DNA of 64,000 nucleotides from Eudorina sp. 2006-703-Eu-15 (lineage: Eukaryota; Chlorophyta; Chlorophyceae; Chlamydomonadales; Volvocaceae). The notes under the pieces are model-generated. The model searched no databases. It was not told where the DNA came from and was given only the letters and a program-made list of their open reading frames with translations. The position numbers and the translations under genes were made by a program. The stretch covers positions 186,001-250,000 of the forward strand of contig BDSI01000150.1 of the NCBI GenBank assembly GCA_003117195.1. The letters run 5' to 3'. Positions 1 to 11,977 of this stretch are shown one piece after another; positions within the stretch are counted from its first letter, which is position 1; every line of letters begins with the position of its first letter.

Positions 1-865
1 GTACGGTGGCGGACAGTCAGGGACCAGCCAGCCGCAGGTTTGGGGCGGCGGAGCGGGGACGAGCGACTCGTTGTGGCGCAGCAGCAACCGGCGGCGCAAG
101 CGAACAACGGCGCTGGCGTCTGTGGTGAAGCCGGACACGGAAGCTGAGGCCGGGCGAGCAAGCAGGGACCGCCTGGCTGGCTGGCTGGCTGGCAGATGCG
201 CTTGAACCCGGAATGCTGGGTTATGGCGCTGATGCGCTTGCGGCGGATAATCTGGCCCCAAACCTCTGTTGTGAAGCATCGGCCGTAAGGAGATTGTTCC
301 ATCGAGTGCAGCCGGTCAGCAAGTCAGTCAGTCAGTGAGTCACAGACAACGATGCAGTGCACCCCTTGACACGTGTCGCGGGTGTCAGCAGAGGCGACAG
401 GCTTTCCCGCTGCAATGGCGGCAAGGACAAAGGGTGCCCCCATCCCTCGGAACTCAGCTCAGGACAGTGACTGCGTGTTATCCGATGCAGCAGCCCCCCT
501 CCCCCACACACAATGTACTGAGAATTTCCGCAGGGCAGAAGGCAGAGCCGCTGGCTGTCGGTCTTGCGAAAGGGATGGGTTTGGGGTTGGCTGGCTTGGC
601 GGACCGCTGGCATCGACTGACCGGGTAGCCCGGCCACAGCTGCCCCAGCTGGGATGCTGTTGGCGGCCGGTGCGGCTGCACAGGCCCGGCCGGTCGGTGC
701 CTGCATGCACAGCGCGGGTGTGGCTTGGCTGGCGTGTGGTATGGCACCGCGAGCAGTTCAGCTCCGAATCGGTCTCACGCCTAGCAGTCCCAAGCCCCGT
801 GGGACACGAAGCGCCCGAGCCTCGCCGTGTGTGCGGTTACGGTCGCGCCCCCCCCCCCCCCGCAG
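1..865 (+). other. Probable IFT81 intron
   Basis: This stretch precedes the first recognisable IFT81 exon and ends in a long C tract plus CAG, a normal acceptor. I found no segment matching the calponin-homology region of IFT81. A short GGCT repeat lies near 175-192. Small open frames on both strands look like shadows of GC-rich DNA. Confidence 0.6.
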
Positions 866-3800
866 ATGCCCGAGGAGTTCAACTTCGACCCGGACATCAT
901 GGAGCTCAAGGAGGAGATTAAGGGCATGCAGCAGGAGTTCATTGAGCTGCACAAGAACAGCGACGCCATCAAGACCCTGTCAAAGTGAGAGCCGGAGCCG
1001 GAGTAGGGTTGACGTCGTGATGTGGTCGTTCCGGACTTCAGTCCGCGGTGACGGCTCCCACGGACGATGGTGCCGCAAACGTTCTGGCAAGCGTGCGCTT
1101 CGTTGCCTTGAAATTGGCACATACCAGCACACACGGCGGCTTGCGGCGCCGCTCTTCAAACGACACGCACACGCGAGGAAACCCATTGAGTGTCATTTGC
1201 GCGAGGGAGTTTGTTGCCACTTGTAGCGCGAGAGCCGCGCTGGCTGACCGGCAGCCCGTTGTAAGCCCCCGCACGCCCTCCCTCTTGGTCGAGTGTGCCC
1301 CTCCCCATTTCCTATCCCGCCCGCCGCCCCCCACCCTTGTCGCTCCGCAGGGACACCCAGGCCCTGAAGAACAAGATCAAGTCCTTCGAGGAGGAGAAGG
1401 AGCGCCTGGGGGAGAAGGTGGAGCGCGCCAAGGCCGCGGTGGACAAGCTGCCCGACCGCTCCAGCTACATGGAGGTCTGCACCAACCTGCGCAAGCAACA
1501 AGACGAGGAGGTCAACCTCTCCACAGCCATCCAGGTACGTTGTGGCCAGAGTCAGGCGGGGGGGGTTCTGTTTGTTTGAAGCATGTTCACGGACCCTGGC
1601 ATGATGTCTGTCCCATATGCAGTTGGGATGAAAAAGGGTAACAGTTACGTGCACGGATGGCTCCTGCTGCAGTGCTTGTGGGTGCCTGTACACCACCAGG
1701 CGGGTTTCATTTCTAACCACCTCGGTGTGATGCCCACCCGTGGCTGTCTTGGCCACACGGTACCGACACTCGTCTCTGTGTATAAGAGAACCGAGCCGCG
1801 AGAAGCGAAGTCCAGCTCTGTATGTGTATGTGTCTGTACAAGAGAACTGAATCGGGGTGTGTGTGTGTTTTAAGGAAAGGAACCTGTGTCTGTGTGTACA
1901 TATGTGTGTGCATTGCCCTGGACTCGCGCTCGTCATCCGTCCCGTGACCGCAGACTCAGAAGGGGCTCCACGAGAAGGCCGAAGGGTCGTACCACCGCGC
2001 CGCCGCGCGCCTACGGGAGCTGCAGCTGTCGTACCAGGAGGGCTCGCCGACCAAGCTCATTGAGACGCTGAGCGAGGATGTCAAGAACCTGCGGGCGCAG
2101 GTGCGCGGGTTACGGTGGTTTCGGGGCGGCGCGGAGGTGGCGCTATGGCGGCATCGGGAGCTGGGCTTGGAGGGCTGTTCAGGGCGACCACACCTGTTCC
2201 TACAGGGCGGAAAGCCGCCGCCTGGGTCGTTGATTGCCATATGACAACACCGGTGAAATGGTGGGGGTTGAAATGGAAACAAGCTCAGAACGAATCCAGA
2301 CCTGTTGGGTTGCTCGTGCTGTGGTGAGGTCGATCTACCTTGATTGTCCTTGGAGCTGTGGAGCTCCTTCCTCGCGTTGCTTCATTTGCGTTCTCATTTT
2401 TCCTGCACTGCTTGGTGCGTGCCAGGGCTTCCCCTTCGCCACGGGTTTTGTGATTGTTGATGGTTTCTGAACCCCCGGGTCACGGCACATGCTTTACGCT
2501 GCCCTGTCCCGCAGGTGAACGAGCGCTACCCCAAGGAGGTGGAGAAGCGCCAGAAGCGCCTGGCCGCGCTGTCGGAGGCGCTGGCGTCCGGCATCTCGAC
2601 CGAGATGGACCTGCAGCGGCTGCAGGGCCAGGCCACCACGCTGCACAACCAGATCACGGAGATCCAGGAGCGCAAGGTGGCCCAGGATAAGGCCCGGCAG
2701 GTGCGGCGGCGAGTGTTTGCAGGTAGATGAAGGAAAGGAAGAGATGAAACATCCGGCGGCTGGGTCCTGGGGTGCCCCTCGTCGTTGGCATTCTATCGTG
2801 AAGTGCGTGACGGCAGTGGTGGCATGACGACGGGAGGAGGCGGCCGTCTTGGTGCCGCGCTCTTGCGTGCTGTCGCCATGACCGCACATCCGCCGCCGCG
2901 TTCTGTAGGTTCATAACATTTTGCGGACGGGCGCACGGGCGCATGAAGCACTGCAGCGCCCGTGTGCCAGAACGGCCTCCATGGACTCTTAAAGTTCACC
3001 GCGGTGAACTGCCGGTGCATTCAGGCATGCAGCAGGCATGCAAACGGTCGTGCAACCCCGCATCGCCCCTTCCCCGCGGCCCTTCCCCCCGACAGGGTGA
3101 CAAGGCCTACCTGCAGCTGCGCCAGGCGCAGCAGATGGCCACGGTTTCGGCGCGCAAGAAGGAGGAGCTGACCGCCAAGATGGAGCGCCTGCAGGAGAAG
3201 AAGACCGCGCTGACGGCGCAGCTCGACAAGATGAACGCGGAGGGTAGGTGGGCGGATGGATGGGTAGCAGAGCGGGTGAGGGGCAGCCCCGGGTTTCCTT
3301 AACCCCGGCTTTGTTCATGGGACGTGGACATTACGGGGCTGGAGCGCCGTACTAGTTGCGGTGACGTTCATGCTTTGAGCATTTGGGTCTGGGCCCGTGG
3401 GGAGACACACCAACTGCGTTGAGATATGCGGTCCGGCTTGGCGTGTGTAGCCGCATATGCAGCCGTATCAAGTTCATACGTACGTTCGCCGCCCGATTAT
3501 ACTCAGGCGGTGGCTCCGGTGCGGTGTTCAGCGAGGAGGAGTGGCGCAACAAGTACGAGAGCATGAAGAACAAGCTGCCCATGTGAGTCGGGGTGCCGCC
3601 GTCGTTGCCGGCGTGACACCGCCTCGTGTGGCGGGTGCGGCTGCCACTGCGTGCAACCCCTTCCCCCTACGGCCGTTCTGCGATTGACTGACTGGAGCCG
3701 TTTAACGCGCTATGGAGCGACGGGCGCGGGAAGGAAGGGCGACACGGGGCAACACGGGACAGTGGCGGCAGTGGGTGGACAGCGGCTTGACGGGGGTGCA

Positions 3801-6167
3801 CGAAACTGCAAGTGATAAACCTGTGCTTTCGGTGTCGTGTCGTGTTTTAGAATTAACGTCCGACGGTTGAAGACTTTCATGAGGGGGACTGCGCCGCGCA
3901 GCCCTTGGCGTCACCCTGCTTGGCAGCACCTGTCCTAAGTGCAGATCCGCAACCTGCCTTCCTAATAATATCCGCCCTCGTGCGTCTCCCTCCTGAGGTT
4001 GTTGTCCTGTTGTTTAACGTCCGGCTCATCCCCTTCTGCCCCCCTTCTGCTCCTGCCCCTCCCACCCGTGCAGCTACAAGAAGATGAAGAAGGAGCTGGG
4101 TGACCTGGAGGCGGAGGTGTTTGTGCTGGCGCACACGGAGGAGCTGCTGTCGGGGCAGGAGCAGGCCATGCTGGAGCGGGTCCGGAAGATCGAGAAGCAG
4201 CAGGGCATCTCGGTGCGTAGCCTAATATACTGGGGGACGCGTGGGTGGGTCGGTGGGTGGAAGGAAGGTCCGGGTCAGCGATCGCCTGCTGCAGGTGCAG
4301 ACAGGTCAGGACGGCCTGCGTGGGAACCGAAATTCCCGCGTCGGGCCAGTCACGGCGGGGCTGCTGGGGCCTGCTTCCGGGCGCGTTACGGACTTGCCGA
4401 TCACATTGGGAGGCACGTCAGCTGCAGACAGCCGTCACTTGTGTTGATGTGTTCACTTGGTTGCGTCGCGGCTGCCCGTACTCTGCCCGGGCGTGACCTC
4501 ACTCGCCTCGCTGACCGTAGGCCCCCTCCCAAAACCCAAACCGGGTGGTGGCGCGCAGGGATTCACGGACGTGGCGCAGCATCTGGAGAAGGTCTCCGAG
4601 GCCAAGAGCGCGATGGACGAGGAGAAGGGCATGACGCTAATCGAGATCTCCCGCACTGTGGAGGAGATCAACAACGCAATCAACCAGCGCAAGCAGCAGC
4701 TGGCGCCGCAGATCAAGAAGCTGCGCACCGTGCGCCAGGACTTTGCGGTGAGCGTCGCTTAGGGGTCCAAAGGGCGGAGCCTCTCCCCTTCGTGAATCAA
4801 TGTTTCCTTTCCTCCATCAGCCAATGTGCGCCGTGTAGGGTTCCGGCGGCGGCGGCGATTCGAAAGACGCCCCGCTCCGCCGAAAGCAGCAGCATCGTTC
4901 GGCGGCGGCGGTTCCTCTCGACTCACCTCGCATGGGCTGATGAGCCCGTAGCTGCCGCCTGCTGATGGGGCGGGGCATTGGGCTGGACCGGACGAACGGG
5001 TTGGCGAACGGCCGGGCCGGCGGTGACTGCGCCCCTGCAGGAATTCGAGGCCAAGTACGTGGAGAAGAAGACGGCGTACGACAACATCATCGCCACCTTC
5101 GAGGCACGCACGGCAGCGCTGGAGTCGGAGGTGTCGTCCCTCAAGGTGCGTACGTACGTACGTGTGTACCGTATGTGTTTATCGAGGAAACCCGTCCTTG
5201 TGTGCAGTTTGTTTTGTGTGTGTTTAGAATTGCAACCCGCCCGCCGTGTGTGTGTGTGTGTGTCCTGTGGTGAGCAAGGCAGGGGTGTAAAGTCGCCTGG
5301 CTAGCACGCCAACCTCACTACGCACGGCCGCTGCTGTCTCATCTTCAAACCTTTACTTGTCCCGCCGCCGCCTCTCCTCGCAGCACGAGGTGTCGGAGAA
5401 CGAGTCCAAGTACCACCTGCTGCACTGCCAGCTGCACATCACGGACCAGAACATCAAGAAGGTCACCAGCGGGCCGGCGGCCGAGCGCCTGCGGGAAAAG
5501 TAAGCGGCCGGGGCTCGGGCTGGGGACGCTCGCCGGCGCCGCCGGAGGTTTGGTGTCCTCGCGACGCGCAGCGGGGAATCGCTTGGAGGCCTGCCATCGT
5601 GTCCAGTCTGCAGTCTGCGCGGCGACGCAGGCAGGCGGTGTCGGCTAGCCGCACGCGCGTCTGAGACGGCCCGCAACTGCACTCCTAGTCTAACCAGAAT
5701 GTCGCGATGCCATGGGCCTGGCCAGGGCCAGGCCGTGGATACAGGAGTCACCGTGTAGTGGTCACAGTCAAACGCGCAAGGCCGACCGAAAGTCGAAATC
5801 CTTCGCTCTGCGGCGTGCTTTCAGTCCTGACGCTGCCGCTTCCCGCTCTCCCCGTGCCGGCCCGCCCCGTCCCCTGTCCTCCAGGTACGAGGCCAAGGTC
5901 AAGGAGGCGGAGGAGGCCACGAAGGCCCTCCGCGACCGGCAGCGCGAGATCAAGGACACGCACACCAGCGGCCTCAGCCAGATCGACATCATGAACGACA
6001 TGATCCGCCTGCTGCAGCTCAAGATCAACCTGGCCAAGGGCATCAGCGGAGGCGACGCGGACGCGGTCGTCGGCTCCGCCGGGACCCTCGGAGGCGTCGG
6101 GTCTGGCGGCGGCGGCGGCGGCGGCCAGACGCTATCGACGGGCACCGCCAACGTGTTGCAGCTCTGA
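866..6167 (+). CDS. IFT81: Intraflagellar transport protein 81 (IFT81), 5' end outside window
   Basis: Exons: 866-984, 1351-1534, 1954-2100, 2515-2700, 3096-3243, 3507-3582, 4074-4212, 4559-4747, 5041-5145, 5384-5499 and 5885-6167. All junctions agree in phase, giving 563 residues plus stop. The protein is almost entirely coiled coil. It follows the known IFT81 order: MPEEFNFD near the start (human VPSEFLQD region), VNERYPKEVEKR (human VTEKFPKELENK), GFTDVAQHLEKVSEAKSAMD and LRDRQREIKDTHTSG near the end. IFT81 pairs with IFT74 in the IFT-B core and carries tubulin into cilia through an N-terminal calponin-homology domain. That domain is missing here, so its exons must lie upstream. The ATG at 866 follows a C-rich tract and CAG, so it is an internal acceptor and not the start codon. 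The C-terminus ends in a Gly-rich tail that human IFT81 lacks. A likely TGTAA signal is at 7519. Confidence 0.93.
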
Positions 6168-7769
6168 TCGCAGACGCGGAACAAAGAGCCATTTTACGGG
6201 GGAAGGGGTTGGAGACTGAAAGGAAAAATAAAACCCTAGGGGCGTTTGGAGGGCAAGGGGGGGCGCAGGTGTTGGTGAGCGGGAGGTGTCGCCAGTCCAG
6301 TGATGCGAGGGCGGGTTGGGGCGTTCGGACCAGCTGAGGGCGGGTACGGGGGCATGGGCCAGGGGAAGGGGAAGGGGTCGATGAGGAAAGGGGAAGGGAC
6401 GCTGCAGATGTGGGGCTGTGGTGGAGTGCACGTGCGCTCTTGGCGTGCGGCTGATATTTATTATGTGCCGAATGGTGCTATAGGTGCGGAGCGGGGCCGC
6501 GGGGCGGAATGGCGCGGGGCGCCCTGGCCGTGCAGTTGGGAGGGGCGGTGAGGGTGGAGGTATCGGTCTTGGCGGTCTGATGGGGGCGCGGGCGCAGGCA
6601 GATGATACCGTACAGCGGTATTCTATCGGAAACCCGGTTGGAGGACATGATTCGATGTGTAGGCTGCTGCCCGGTGGGGTGCCTGATGCTGCCGCTGCGC
6701 CCGCCGCCGCGCCGCATGCCGGGGCTGCGACAGCAGCGCCGGCGCGAAGTGCGTTGCTGCTTCAACTTCCTCGTGGCCCCCCAGGACGAGGTCGGACGAC
6801 GGCGCTGCAAGACGCTCCGTCGTGTGCGTGAGCGAGAGCGGGGATGCGGGCGGGCGGGGCGCACCCGGGGGCAAGCGGCGACGGGCGGTCGCCGGTCGAT
6901 CTTTGCGGTGGTTGGTGGACCGGGTTGGCTGCGTGCGCGTCACGGACCCACGCCTCCCCGTGTTTCCCCTGAAGGCATCCCCGATGGGAAATTCGAAGTG
7001 GTTCGCTTCGGGCCGGCTCGTGCGTTGTGGCGGCGTGAACACTGAGGCTGCGGCGGCAGCGCCGCACAACGTGACAACGTGAGGGGTGGGACGAGGGAAC
7101 ATCCCGACGTGTCCTGGTCCCGACGTGTCCTGTCTCCTGTGCGGGTCCGCATTCGTTGTGACACAGCCAATAGACGACGTGGCCCTGTCATGTTAAAGCC
7201 AGGGGGAGTACATTCGGGCAAGACAGCGATCCGCATGCGCGCGGGGCGGCCGTGGAGGTGGCGACGGAGGTGGTGGTGGTGGAGGTGCAAACACAGGCGG
7301 CGGTTCGGGGTTCCCCGAACCCCGTTGTACATATCTCGTCTCATGGAATGAAATCAGTTTGCGTCTCTCTCTCGCGCGCGCGCACGCGTGCGTGTGTGTA
7401 TGTTGTGAAAAGCATCCTGAGTGCTCCGTCATATACAACAATGCTGTGACCAGGTGGATGCCCGAAGGAAATCTGGGGGCGCGGTATTGTACCTTGCTTC
7501 CATGCCCAATCAGTCCCCTGTAATGGATCCAGGCTCCAGGGCGTCTTCAGCTGTCCCCGCACGAAAACGCTTGACAGCATGCGCGGGTCCAGGCCGCTTC
7601 CATGCCCGCGCATTGTGCCGGTTGTACCCATCAGAACGTTCCGATATGCCGTACCTGCAACACATGTATTCGTACCATAAGCGCGCCCAGCCGTGACGCC
7701 TACTAGCGGTGCAATTTTATTTTGGCCAAAGCCTTCGCCAGAGGACGACCTAGACTTGCTTGTGTACTC
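6168..7769 (+). other. IFT81 3' UTR and spacer before HISN7
   Basis: No coding segment is supported here. A (GC/GT) alternating run is at about 7362-7402. The first TGTAA after the IFT81 stop is at 7519-7523, which would imply a 3' UTR of about 1.35 kb. The rest, about 245 bases, would hold the promoter and 5' UTR of the next gene. Confidence 0.5.
7519..7523 (+). terminator. Candidate TGTAA polyadenylation signal for IFT81
   Basis: TGTAA is the volvocine polyadenylation signal. This is the first copy on the + strand after the IFT81 stop codon. The distance of about 1.35 kb is long, so the assignment is tentative. Confidence 0.4.
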
Positions 7770-10304
7770 ATGAGGGCGAACTTGCAGCCTAGGTGAGATT
7801 CCGTGCTTCACACGTTTCATTGCATTTCCAACTTGTAGGTAAACAATTATCGATCATTAGTCGCATTACCTTTCGCTTGGTTGCTGATTGCGCAGGGTCG
7901 GCCGGGCGACGGCTGGCCACTGCGTCCGACGTGTGCTTCGGTCGCGAGTCAGCGTTCGCCCAGTCATGAGCATGAATCTGCCAGCAGACTTTAAGTATGG
8001 TTATGTCGATCTTGCGCATCAGCTAGCGGATGCCGCCGCGCAAATCACTCGAAAGTACTTCCGGTAAGAGTCGATGTCATTTTGTTGATCGCATGGATTT
8101 CAGAATACACGAAATAAACCTTCAGCCCGTGGTCATTTAAACAATTGGAAGTGCCGATTGCTGACATCTAGGACACCAGTCGACGTCGAGGCAAAGGGCG
8201 ACGCAAGCCCGGTGACGATCGCCGACCGCCAAGCCGAGATTGTGATGCGTGAACTGATTGAGCGCACTGTTCCGGAACATGGGATTTTCGGCGAGGAGCA
8301 TGGGATCAAGTTTGGAAGTGGGGCAGGCTCGAAATACATGTGGGTCCTGGACCCCATTGATGGCACCAAGAGCTTCATTACTGGTACGGCGAGTGAAGTT
8401 GACGAGAAATTGAATTTACATAAACAAGTAGTTGCAGTCGTCGTCGTTGCATGTCGTGCTAAGCCGTACGGCACTTCCGACAACACGCAGGCAAGCCGTT
8501 GTTCGGGACTCTGATCTCCTTGGTGTACGACGGCGTGCCCATTCTGGGTATCATCGACCAGCCAATCACGAAGGTACGATAACTGAACAAGTTCCACAAG
8601 GGTTCCTCGAGTTTGGGCGATCCTGGCGAGCGGTTCGAACCCGTGAAGCACATGCACACGTCATCAAGGGGACACGTACCTCCGCCGGGGAAAAGAGGTG
8701 ATTTACAAAACAAGTGGACCATAAGCACAAAGTGGACCATACGCAGACCAAAAGAAAGAATAAGTGGACGCAGGCCCAAGTACCCCGGGTGAAACAATGT
8801 GCGCAACGGCATCCCATGCCCTATTGGGTCAGGGACCGGGGACAGGGTGCTGTCGCAGCACGCACTGTCTACCGCCGTGATGTGCGAGAAATGGGCCGTC
8901 AAGGGCTTCCTCCTTAAGGACCCTCAGCTCGGCCTCAGCTCGGCCTCAGCTCGGCCTCAGCTCGGCCTCAGCTCGGCCTCAGCTGGCGTGTCGTGTCGTG
9001 TCGGGGTGTGGTGTGGGCCCACCTGCAGGAGGCGCCCGCCTGTGCCTCCTTGAGCCTGCGACATCGGTATATGCCGCTTGGGATGTGCGGCTGCTACGGA
9101 CCTCCACATGACGGCCACACCCCTGCTCGGGTTCCTGACCCGTTGATGCGGGTCATTTGCAGACTCACCTCAAATGGAACCAACGACCAACGGTGACCTC
9201 GCCCGCCGTGTAACCCCCTTGCCACCGACCCACCCGGGCCACAGGAGCGGTGGGTGGGGCTGGTGGGCCAGAAGACGCTGCTCAACGGCCAGACGCTCAA
9301 GTCACGGCCCTGCAAGGACGTGAAACTGGCGTACATGTACGCAACCACGCCGCACATGTTTTCGGGTAAGGGCGCCGGGAGGGCGAAGGCGTGGCTGGTG
9401 CGGATGTGGTCTCCGGAGCGGTGCAGGGGAGGTCCAATCCGTGGCAGGTGCCGCTGTCGGGTGTCGGGGGGTGCGCGTGGCGCCTTCTCGTGGGTCCCCG
9501 GGGCAGTCCCTGCTGACGTCAACCGTGTGCTGTACCGGTCGACACTCTCACGGCATGACTCGACCACGACGACTCCGACTCCGTGACAACCCACATCACG
9601 GGATGTGGGGAATAGGGACGTCCGGCTGTATGGGCAATGTGTCCTCCTGAAATATTGTGTGTGGCAACCGCGATATTCTGCGTGGCGAATTCCCCTGTAG
9701 ACCGTTGGCCGTTGACCGTTAGACCATGCGTGCATTCATATCTCACCTGCCTCACGGCCTCAGGCGATAACGAGGTCGCCTTCAATCGGCTCCGAGACCG
9801 CGTGCGCATCCCAATGTACGGCTGTGACTGCTACGCGTACGGCCTGCTGGCGGCGGGGCACTGCGACCTGGTCGTGGAGGCGGACCTGAAGCCGTACGAC
9901 TACATGGCGCTCGTACCCATCGTACAGGTACGCGGATCCCGGGCGAGAATCGAGAGCGGAAACCGAACACCCTTCCGGCCCGGATTCCAAACCTACCAAA
10001 CTGTCAGCTTCTTCGAGCCATTTTGAGCTTTCTCCTTCTCACTGGCTTCGTGTGTCTTGTGTGTTTCTGGTGTGGGGGTATCTCTTGACGTGTTCGAGGA
10101 GTAACCCGCCCGTACGTCCGTGTGTGTGTGTGTGTACGTCAGGGTGCTGGCGGGGTGATGACGGACTGGAGCGGCCGGCCGCTGGTGTGGCAGCCGGAGC
10201 CGGGGGCCAGCGACCTCAAGGCGGGCTGGCCTGGGGAGGTGTGTGCGGCGGGGGACCCGCAGCTGCACCGCCAGGCGCTGGAGATCCTGGACTGGAAGCA
10301 GTGA
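7770..10304 (+). CDS. HISN7: Histidinol-phosphate phosphatase, IMPase family (HISN7/IMPL2-like), predicted plastid
   Basis: Exons: 7770-7792, 7896-8063, 8172-8383, 8491-8573, 9245-9365, 9764-9927 and 10143-10304 (310 residues). The protein has the metal-binding motifs of the inositol monophosphatase superfamily: FGEEHG (about 103-108), WVLDPIDGTKSF (about 121-132) and PYDYMALVPIVQGAGG with Asp near 248. The ending GDPQLHRQALEIL and the overall pattern fit plant HISN7/IMPL2, which removes phosphate from histidinol phosphate in plastid histidine synthesis. The 23-base first exon is inferred: ATG at 7770, a GTGAGA donor and a CAG acceptor at 7893-7895 join in phase. Together they give an Arg-rich, acid-free N-terminus suited to a transit peptide. 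The more conservative start is the ATG at 7966, which would lack a targeting signal. Substrate specificity within the family is inferred, not proven. Confidence 0.88.
8922..8984. repeat. 11-bp tandem repeat in HISN7 intron 4
   Basis: Five full copies and one partial copy of CCTCAGCTCGG run head to tail inside the 671-base intron between 8574 and 9244. The copies are identical to each other, which suggests recent expansion. Confidence 0.9.
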
Positions 10305-11052
10305 GGGGGGCGAGGGGGCTGCAGTGCCGGCCAGCGACCGGAGCCATACGTCCCAGGATGGCAGTACGCAAGGACACACAGCAAAAGGGCGGGTGGGGCA
10401 GGGGGGTTGGGGCAGGGCGCCCTTTGCGGCTTCACTGACGTACAAGTGCGGGGGAGGGGAGGGTGCTGTGGCCTGCGGACGACCCAAATCGAGACCTGAG
10501 TGTTGGTGAGGTAGGGGCCGGTGCGGATGGCGGAACGGAGGGCGAGGTAAGGGATGTCGCGGGCGGGGAGGCTCTGGCCCGCTGTTTGGAGGAGGGCTGG
10601 CGGAGGGCGTTTTAAGGAGGGCAGCAGCTCGTGTCCCGCTCTCCCGCACGCAGCCGGGAGGGGCCTGGAAGGGGGCCGTGGACGGGGGGCTGGCCCCGCG
10701 GCGAGTCGGCCCCTCGGCGCCTTCACGACACCTTCGCGTCCACCCGCGCGAAGGATGCGACGGCAGTGCGGCGCGAGAGTCGCGCAGGGCGGCTGGGTGG
10801 GGCTGCAGCTGGGTGGGACTCACCCGGCGATTTTGCCGTACTGTATTGTACGGTTCTATATATATGTCGAAGCTGACATACATAACGGATATGCAGTACT
10901 TGATATGACGTAATGCAGTCATCGACACGTTTGTTCGAGCGGCCGGTGAAGCTGCGCCGTGCTTGGCGCTGCTCCCTTTTGTACGACGATTCAGCTAGCT
11001 TTGTCACAATCACACAGTGTCAGGCGCGGATGCAATGACCGAAGGTTCCAAC

Positions 11053-11173
11053 GGTACATGGAGGGCGGTACATGGAGGGCGGTACAGGGAGGGCGGTACA
11101 TGGAGAGCGGTACATGGAGGGCGGTACATGGAGGGCGGTACAGGGAGGGCGGTACATGGAGGGCGGTACAGGG
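11053..11173. repeat. 14-bp minisatellite
   Basis: Eight full copies plus part of a ninth of a 14-base unit, GGTACATGGAGGGC. Variant copies (CAGG for CATGG-type) recur at positions 3, 7 and 9, hinting at a higher-order pattern. The array probably lies in the HISN7 3' UTR. Confidence 0.92.
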
Positions 11174-11316
11174 CGAGCTCTACGGTGATTTCAGCGGCCC
11201 GATCTCCCCCCCGGGTCCGATCAACCACACAGTGCCTCACCAACGCTGCCGGACGACTACTATCACAGCGCGGTTTCGTTTCTGCAGTGTGTGATGAGGA
11301 AGCTACCGATGACCAC

Positions 11317-11321
11317 TGTAA
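11317..11321 (+). terminator. Candidate TGTAA polyadenylation signal for HISN7
   Basis: First + strand TGTAA after the HISN7 stop codon, about 1 kb downstream. Confidence 0.4.
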
Positions 11322-11977
11322 CATCATTTAATAATACCACCAACTTGCACTTCATCATGAATCCGGGACCGCATTCAGTCCCGGATACGGTGGACCTTCG
11401 TCCACCCCTCATCCACCGCATCACCGGTCGTGTGCCCGCTCGGAGCCCTGATACATAACATATGCTACAGGACTGTACAGACACGTCGTCGTGTCAATAT
11501 ATAAAAACAGAGGGCGCCGCTACGTTGGTCATCAGGCAACGATTTACGGTTGGTCCCCTCCCACGGTTGTGTGAAGTTTTCCTTCACACAACGCTGCCCA
11601 AGCGCACGGCTACATCTCTCCCCTCCCCAGCGCACCTCGGGAGCATGTCGCAAGAAAGCATGCATGCGCTCCAGTTGCTAGCTCACAAAGTGCCTGACGC
11701 GGCCTGACCTGACCACACGTGGTAGGCCTCCGACGTCTCAGCGGGCCACGTCAACACAACAAACACGGCACCTCAGGCCATGCCGTACAGCGCGCAGTCC
11801 CCCATGCATGCGCGTCATCGGTGGGGACATCCGCCGCCTCCCTGCATCCTCCCACACACCGCAGACGTAATGCAAGCATGTTGATCCCCTGGTTCGAACC
11901 GGGGATTCTAGGGTTTCCTCCTATCCAGTGTTCAAGATACCCCACCCGGTGAGACCTCGCCCCCGTCGGTCACTCTC

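Larger units (their letters stand above)
10305..11977. other. Convergent spacer between HISN7 and the FAD monooxygenase
   Basis: This stretch lies between two 3' ends that face each other. It contains the minisatellite at 11053-11173 and a TGTAA at 11317 suitable for HISN7. A GGTTCGAACC motif at 11893 resembles a polymerase III B box, but I see no matching tRNA fold. No protein-coding exon is supported. Confidence 0.5.

Noticed and set aside
11882..11915. Possible tRNA gene (GGTTCGAACC B-box-like motif)
   Set aside because: The flanking arms do not pair well, and no anticodon arm, acceptor stem or A box could be placed on either strand.
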